Source: Coniferiporia sulphurascens | Lineage: Eukaryota; Basidiomycota; Agaricomycetes; Hymenochaetales; Hymenochaetaceae | NCBI GenBank assembly: GCA_002794785.1 | Contig: NBBA01000001.1 | Span: 1,612,001 to 1,676,000, forward strand | Direction: 5' to 3' | DNA: 64,000 nucleotides | In this document: positions 57,744-64,000 of the stretch, piece by piece | Numbering within the stretch: position 1 is the first letter of the stretch | How the letters are laid out: every line of letters begins with the position of its first letter | Notes under the pieces: model-generated | The model's input: only the letters and a program-made list of their open reading frames with translations | Told to the model about the DNA's origin: nothing | The model's database searches: none | Translations under genes and position numbers: made by a program

Positions 57744-60700
57744 TCAATCGGAAACCTCGAACGTCTCGTCCTTCCCTGCATCGTCGTCATCATCCGATAA
57801 CTCGATATATTTCTTCGCCACCGTCCTCGCGGCGCGCCTCGGTGGGTCGGTACGCTTCGTGATGGGCAAGTCTGTCTCCATGTCCAAGTTATCAAGGTCT
57901 TCACCACTCGTTGCCGCCTTCTTTGCTGGAGCTTTCTTTGCCGGAATAACTCTTGATTTTGGCTTCATAGCCTCCGTCTTGAAATCATCCTCATCATTGT
58001 CACTTTCTATTATCTTCTTTGCCGGCGCTTTCTTTACGGGAGCGGCTTTTGCTCTTGGCTTCATTCCTGCGATTTTACTCGGCGTAGGAGGTTTTGCCTT
58101 TGGTTCGTTGTCCTTCCCCTTACTGAAGAAATCCGTCAGCGAGATCTGCGGTTTCTTCTTAGCCGGCTTCAAGACCATGTCATCAGAATCATCCTCGGAC
58201 GCTGGACTGCAGAGGATGCATGAGCGCATATAATGAAGAAGTAATGATCCGGCTTACCTCTTCCGCTTCGGGGCGGCTTTGGCTTTGCCCTTGCCCTTCG
58301 CGACAGTAGGAACGACTTCCACGTCTGAATTCGATTCTTCTTTGGTTACGGCAGCGGGGCCTTTCGGTGCTGCATTCGGTAACTCGTCATAAACAGATTC
58401 GTCCTTTACAGCCTTCTTTGCGGCGGCGGGTTTGATGAAATCATCCTCCTCCTCATCGTCATCCTCGATATACTTCTTAGCCGCAGGCTTTGAGCGCGAG
58501 GCTTTACGCTCAGTTGCCTCAGCCTTCTGCGTGGAAGGCTTAGAAGGTGCGGCCTTCGTGTACAAGTCATCGTCATCATCCGAATCGACGTCCTTCTTGA
58601 CCACTGGTTTGGAGCGCGAGACCTTGCGTTCCGTCGCCTCAGCTCTCTTTGGCGCAGCCTTGGCCACTGCTTTCGTTGGCACGAAGTCGTCCGATTCATC
58701 GTCGTCCTTTCGTTTTTTGAAAGGGCCCGAAAGGGATTTGCGCGTCTTCAGTGTAGCCTGCTTCCGCTTCACAACTTTCCCAGAGGCATCTTTAACAGCA
58801 GACTCTTCCCACTCCTTGCACGTTTTCTGAGATAGCGGAAATCCTGTCAGATGCAAGAGAATAAGTAAAGCGAGCGGACGTACCTCCCACTGAACAAGGA
58901 AGTTGTCCAGGTCAGTATTCCAAATTTGAATAGGAGTAAGCTCGAGCAGCGCCATCAATTCCACCTCTTTCATACGGCCTTGCTCTAGGAGCTTCTCGAT
59001 CTTCTCGTGCGTCAAGCTGTAGATCGGCATTCCAAGCAAGTAGTCGTAATCGGACGTCGCGCCCAACACCTCCTCCTCGACCTCTTCGTCTTCTTGTGCA
59101 TCTTCTGTTTCTCCAGACGCCTTTGCCTTCGCCACTTTCGGGAACGGTCTGAAACTTCTTTTCCGCAATTCCGCGACAATCTCAGCCTTCTTGCGACCCG
59201 AGACTACAAGCTCCTTCTTGACGATCATTTGGATGAAGCGGGCCTGGTTGGTCAACCTCTCGTGCTCGGTCTGTAACTCATTCGCGAGGTAATCCTGTCG
59301 GCAGCACCGCTATTAGATTACGCCTAGTGTTCATTTAAGCCACTGCTCACTTTACGCTTCTGATAGTAAGCCAATCGAATAGGGAAGAAGTCTTCCAATA
59401 CTTCTTCAGGAGAATTGTATTTTTTGATTTTCCCCTCGAAATCAAAGCATATCATGTTGCTCGTGCTGAGTTTAGAGGTCAATTTGAAAAAATCCTCCAG
59501 GCCTTGTTCCTCGGCCTTCTCAAGGTCCTTAGCACCCATCGTCACCACAAAGTGGACATTGCGGTTGTCGTGATGCTCTTTGTAGTCCTACAGATTGAAA
59601 GTTTAAATTCGCATTAAAAAAAGGGATAGATAATTTCAGGCATACCTTAACCATGCCATCGCCTTTCTCACCACACAGGGCTTCCAGTTCAGCTTTGAAC
59701 GTCTGCGTCCATTTGTGGATAGGGAGCTCAGTGATCTCCACCGTTGTATCGTTTAATTTCTTCACGATGCCCGTGACCTCGTATTTATTATCCCCGGTCT
59801 TCTTGATTGTTCCGTTGAAACCTCGCCACCAAGGCATCATTGCCACTTGCTCCTCGCCCTTCATCAAGCGTCTGATGTTTGCGACAATGTCAGTGGGATT
59901 ATATGCCGGGATGTTCGTACTCCAGCCTTTCAAAAGCACATTAAAAAAACAAATCCAACATCCGAACAGAGGCTGTCTCACCAGTGCCGATTCCTTCAGC
60001 GCCATTGATCAACATGAGCGGGAGCACAGGCATGTACCACTCTGGTTCGATAAATTGTCCATCCTCCTTCTGCTGAGTCAGGAGCGGGTCATCACTCGGG
60101 TGGAAGACCGTACGCGATATCGGCGCGGGTTCCGTGTAAATGTAACGTGCGGACGCATGGTCCTTACCACCTACATCGCGCGTACCATACTGTCCATTCG
60201 GCATTAAAAGGTTCATGTTGTTGCTTCCGATATAGTCTTGCGCAAGGTTGACAATGGTCATTGTCAAGCTCTGTTCACCGTGATGGTATGCGGCATGTTC
60301 TGAGATGTAACCGACCAATTGTGCAACCTGGAACCATTACTGTGAGTGCCAGTAGTATTACACACAAACCAACAACAAACCTTGATTTCTTTCTTCAATT
60401 TACGCTTAAAACAACCCCAAATGACCTTCCTCTGACCGGGCTTAAGGCCATCCGCAACGGACGGGATTGACCGAATGTTGTCAGCCATTGAAAAGAGGAT
60501 CAGCTCCCTATTGATAAAGTCCGAATAAGGGATCTCGTCCACATTGTGGTCGAGGTACGTCCCGGGCTACACCAAAGGTTAGATACTTTTGATTGTATTT
60601 TAAACAAGAAGACGGACCCTGAATTGTCGCAGCCATTCCTTACGCTCGTCAGCCTTCTTCTTGCTGAAGGCGAGTTCAATCAATTCCCTGTCCCCATCTT

Positions 60701-63318
60701 GGGTCGTAGAAAAGGGAATCATGTGCTTCGCCATATTACTGAAGTAGTCCCGGGCGTCGGAGTCCTTACTTGTTCCCAAACCCTGAAACAGATTCTCAGT
60801 CAAGTAAAATGTTGATTAAAACCAACCTACTTGCCTTGTAATACTTAGAATCCCATTTATGAGAATCAGGCGTCTCTTCCTGCCATTTCTCAAACTCGGG
60901 AAGGGTAAAGAAATCGATACGCTGCTTTCCTTTAGTGACCTTATAGCGACAGTGTTATCAGTACCAGTTTACGAACACACGTCTATGCACTTACCCGGAC
61001 AATGGGTGTGACAAACTCTACAAGAAAGTCGGGTATTTTCAACAAAGATGGATAAAAATGATCAAGGAAATTTATCAGAAGCCCTTTAATGTGAGATCCA
61101 TCGTGATCCTACGACCGGTATGTTATTAGTGCCTCGATATTCACGCCAGACAATACTACAGGACCTACTTGATCAGTCATTATCATCAATCGCCCGTACC
61201 GCAGGTTATTCACGTCGCTATACACCTTGTTGTGCTGCAAGCCGAGGATCTTCTTAACATTCTGGATTTCTTCATTCTTCATGATTGTATCATGCTTCGC
61301 TTCGCGTACATTGAGCATTTTACCCCGGAGGGGAAAGACACCAAAGTTATTGCGTCCAACTACACCCAATCCGGCAACGGCGAGCGCCTTGGCGGAGTCA
61401 CCTTCCGTCAAGATGAGTGTGCATTTAGACCCCTCGCGCGTTCCAGCATTATTCGCATCGGAAAGCTTGGTCATACCCAAAAGTCTGCAGGGAATGAGGG
61501 CAATGGTGACTGATTGTATTCATTTTAACTTACCGGCTACGCTTAGTACCATCAGTCTTCTTGATTTGTTGGTCAGCCTTAAACTTTGCCCAGTTAAGGA
61601 CGTGATCAATAATGCTCGACTTCGCAACTACAAGACACGATGAGCTCGCTCATTGTATAGAGCTTTTATGTGCAAACGTACCTTTCTTCAGAAATTCCTC
61701 TGGTAGGGTCGGCCTCGTCCCAAACTTACTCGCCGGAAGTGTGAGCGTTTCCTTAGTCTGTGAGTCGAACGTTGGGTTCTCAATAAGCGAGTTCACAAAT
61801 ATCCACATGTGATTTCTGATTTGAGCAGGTTTTACAGCTGCAGCCTTGTTCTTCTTCGCAATGGTGGCGATCAGGTTCTTCGATATCTGGTCAGCCATGT
61901 AGTTGACGTGGGTTCCCCCTTTTGTTGTGGCTATGGAGTTCGCAAAAGAGACTTGCTGGAACGACCCATCGGAGACAGCAAAGGCTACCTCCCATCGCTC
62001 GTGAATCTGCTCGTAGATAACAACTGGCTTGGACTGCGCTGCACCCCCTGAAACATCCGCGGCTTCGGCGGTAGTCGAGTTAATATACATCTCGACATAC
62101 TGCTTGAAATTTTTGATCTTGATGCGCTCATCATTTAAGAAGACCTTAATGTTTTTGACGGTACCGGCCATATCATAGACACGCTTCTTGAGAAGCGCCA
62201 GAGTATCATCGTCAATAGAATCCATCCCGAAACGTGCGAGGTCCGGTTTGAAGGTGACACGAGTAAACTCGTCCTTCTTGTTCTTCGTAATCTTTGCCTT
62301 TCCACACTTTGACATGTTGTCCATCCAAGTCTGCTTGTACTTCTGCTCCGAGTTCTTGTCCGCCGTCTCGACGGTGAACTCCGTTGAGTAAATATTCGTC
62401 AGTTTCGCGCCATAGCCATTGCGACCTCCTGTTAGCTTCTTTTCATCATCGTCGTAATTTGAGGAAGTTAGCAAATGTCCGAAAATCATCTCCGGGATGA
62501 GTATTTTCTGGACTGAGTGCATTTCGATGGGGATACCCTTCCCATTGTTGTAAACCGAGATTACGCCTTCTTCAACGTCAATATTAACCTTCAGGGTATC
62601 CATACCGGGGTCATTGATCTAATCCCGTGTAAGCTTATTTATACAGGAATGAGTAAATAAAACAAGTCACACTAACCTTGTTGTCCGCTGCGTTAACAAG
62701 AATTTCGTCTACAATCTTGAAGAAACCTGGAACATATTTGATGTCCCTGTACACCATTCTCTTCGTATCCGAATCGTAGGCCCACATTGTTTGCGTGATT
62801 GTTTCGACGCTGCCTATGTAAGAATCGGGTCGCTTGAGAATGTGCTCTACTGGGCTGAGCTGTAGAACGCGTCGGATTCAGTCGAATTTAGCCAGTTGTG
62901 ACACGGGCACACCTGCTGATACTGTTCCGAAGCCGACTTGTTCTTCCTGGGGGGAGCAATAGGCGCTTTGGAGGTCGAAGGAGCCGAGCCATCATCGTCT
63001 TCCGACGCGTCTTTGACAGCGTGGTCGACATCCATGAAGCTCTCGTCGGCGTTCTCATCAATATCCTTCAACGGCTTCTTCTTCACAGCCTTAGGCTTTG
63101 CCGGTGCCTTCGCGGGCGCCTTCACAACCTTTGCTGGCTTTGACGCAGCTTTGGAGACCTTAACGGCAAGACAAATTAGCACAACACTCGCCGCACGAAG
63201 CAGTAGTATATGGTCAGTGACGAACAAGTTTCTTCTTTGCAGGAGCATAGTCATCCGACTCGAAGTCGGACCCAGACACGTCGTTAATTTCGAAATTCTC
63301 TTCTTCAGAGGAGCTCAT
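57744..63318 (-). CDS. TOP2: DNA topoisomerase II
   Basis: Sixteen exons, all in phase, give 1,581 aa: 63318-63226, 63158-62913, 62859-62677, 62618-61682, 61627-61534, 61484-61169, 61108-60995, 60939-60835, 60782-60618, 60566-60381, 60327-59982, 59926-59646, 59587-59351, 59294-58884, 58826-58258 and 58206-57744. The enzyme passes one DNA duplex through another using ATP. The GHKL ATPase domain shows VYNNGKGIPIEMH and GGRNGYGAKLTNI. The TOPRIM domain shows LTEGDSAKALAVAGL, PLRGKMLNVREA and DHDGSHIKGLL. The breakage domain has the active tyrosine in ARYIYTEP (about residue 877) and INGAEGIGTGWST. An acidic and basic N-terminal extension and a Lys-rich C-terminal domain complete it. The CTD contains a repeated 40-residue unit. 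The intron after 60835 has a GC donor. Confidence 0.97.
58470..58650 (-). repeat. 120-bp (40-codon) tandem repeat in the TOP2 C-terminal domain
   Basis: The coding segments for AEATERKVSRSKPVVKK and AEATERKASRSKPAAKK are exactly 120 bp apart (agcgcgag at 58493 and 58613). Each is followed by a run of Asp/Glu. This is an in-frame internal duplication in the disordered tail. Confidence 0.8.
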
Positions 63319-63437
63319 CGCCGCGTCGTCAGAAACGTGTACAACACAGTTCGGTCGCAGCGAGTTTCAACATTCTCGACGCGCTTGTCACACGCAATCG
63401 TAACGGTGGCGCGTCGTGGTTGGCCTTGAACCTAATC
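63319..63437 (-). promoter_or_regulatory. TOP2 5' leader
   Basis: This is the sequence immediately upstream of the TOP2 ATG. Spliced-looking segments further upstream (63438-63760) could also belong to an untranslated TOP2 leader. Confidence 0.4.
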
Positions 63438-63760
63438 AAGGGCTCCTTTTTGGGCCACTTGGTACAACAGCTGGGTGCATTAAGGTGGTGCTTTTCTTCA
63501 ATATACCGGTTTTAAGGTGAGTGCTCTTACCCTCTATGAGATACAATTCGACATGTCCAAGACATGATTGCTTGGACATTTCACATGGGTCAAGCTCGGC
63601 ATCCCCAGGTGCTTTGAATCCACTGGCAGGAATACGTATACACAATGCAGTGCATACAACGAACCAACTCTACAATGGCCCGTTTACTCACGAATGAATC
63701 CGTCAGACCTCCACTTTAATCTTGCGAGTTATAATATCCTCAACCAGCTTTTCGATCATG
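63438..63760 (-). other. Unresolved minus-strand spliced segments (TOP2 leader exons or a small gene)
   Basis: Strong splice-like borders are visible on the minus strand: gtgagtaaac near 63696, ctgccag before about 63633, gtaagagcac near 63532 and cacccag before about 63474. One frame of the middle segment reads GFKAPGDAELDPCEMSKQSC. No frame can be carried through all segments without a stop, so coding is not shown. I recognise no family. Confidence 0.25.
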
Positions 63761-63767
63761 GGCGATC

Positions 63768-64000
63768 ATGGGCGATACTTATTACTTAGAAGACAAACGA
63801 CCGCCAGTGGCCCAGGAGCGGTTTTTGCTCTCAAAAGTTCTGCTTCATCATTGGCCTCCAGATGTGTCTTATTTCAGTGTATTTCACTCTTGCTGGTATA
63901 CTTCACGGTCCAGCGTGGCGACATGTCGATGACAATCCAAACTCTGCCGTATACTAACCGTGTTTCCATGCAGCTTTGCCCTCCACTTATTCTTCTAGTG
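63768..64000 (+). CDS. Possible 5' end of a gene running off the window
   Basis: An ATG at 63768 opens a frame reading MGDTYYLEDKRPPVAQERFL, then LLHHWPPDVSYF. A donor-like gtgtat and a late acceptor (tccatgcag before 63972) would carry it past the window end. An overlapping 10-bp duplication (gatcatgggc twice, 63754-63773) creates a second ATG at 63758 in another frame. The evidence is weak: no family is recognised and the frame is short. Confidence 0.3.

Noticed and set aside
1..64000. CRISPR arrays, bacterial operons, rRNA genes
   Set aside because: No regularly spaced repeats, no Shine-Dalgarno-led gene strings and no rRNA sequence are visible. The window is eukaryotic, with spliced genes throughout.

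Overview
The window is nuclear DNA of a filamentous basidiomycete, most likely an Agaricomycete. The evidence is dense splicing with short introns (about 45-110 bp, gt...ag), gene families found together in such fungi (Ssn6/Cyc8, Yap-type bZIP, Erf4, Brr6/Brl1, mitochondrial ClpP, DNMT2, fungal ADAM, a membrane-anchored acid-protease-like protein), and no sign of operons, prokaryotic features, CRISPR or an intact transposon. Exon boundaries were read by eye. Where a spliced length is given, the exon phases close and the total is a whole number of codons, apart from the two genes with an unresolved 5' part, where this is said.

Left part (1-24.5 kb), a typical compact gene array: the 3' end of GET3 (+); a redox-sensing Yap1-like bZIP factor (-); a PHD-finger protein with an uncertain 5' end (-); DNMT2 tRNA methyltransferase (+); eIF5 (+); a peroxisomal SCP-x-type thiolase ending in AKL (+); an SMN-like protein (+); a membrane-anchored aspartic-protease-like protein that has lost both catalytic aspartates (+), followed by a decayed tandem copy of its 3' end; a Brr6/Brl1 nuclear-envelope protein (-); and ClpP (+), which needs a 6-nt microexon.

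Middle (25-36.5 kb): a full-length ADAM metalloprotease (+), an Erf4-type palmitoyltransferase subunit (+), and the corepressor Ssn6/Cyc8 (-).

Gene-poor stretch (36.5-48.6 kb): about 12 kb in which the only gene I can support is a tiny SERF/4F5 gene at 45.2-45.6 kb. The rest is low-complexity and microsatellite-rich DNA with a hairpin and an 18-bp palindrome.

Right part (48.6-64 kb), all on the minus strand: an oxysterol-binding protein homologue, a very large coiled-coil protein of unknown function (about 1,925 aa), and a complete DNA topoisomerase II. The right edge carries unresolved spliced fragments.

Most genes are individually transcribed housekeeping genes. There is no sign of a biosynthetic cluster or a mobile island. 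The most unusual points are the non-catalytic protease-fold membrane protein with its duplicated tail, the microexons, the GC-AG introns, and the long gene-poor region between SSN6 and its neighbour.
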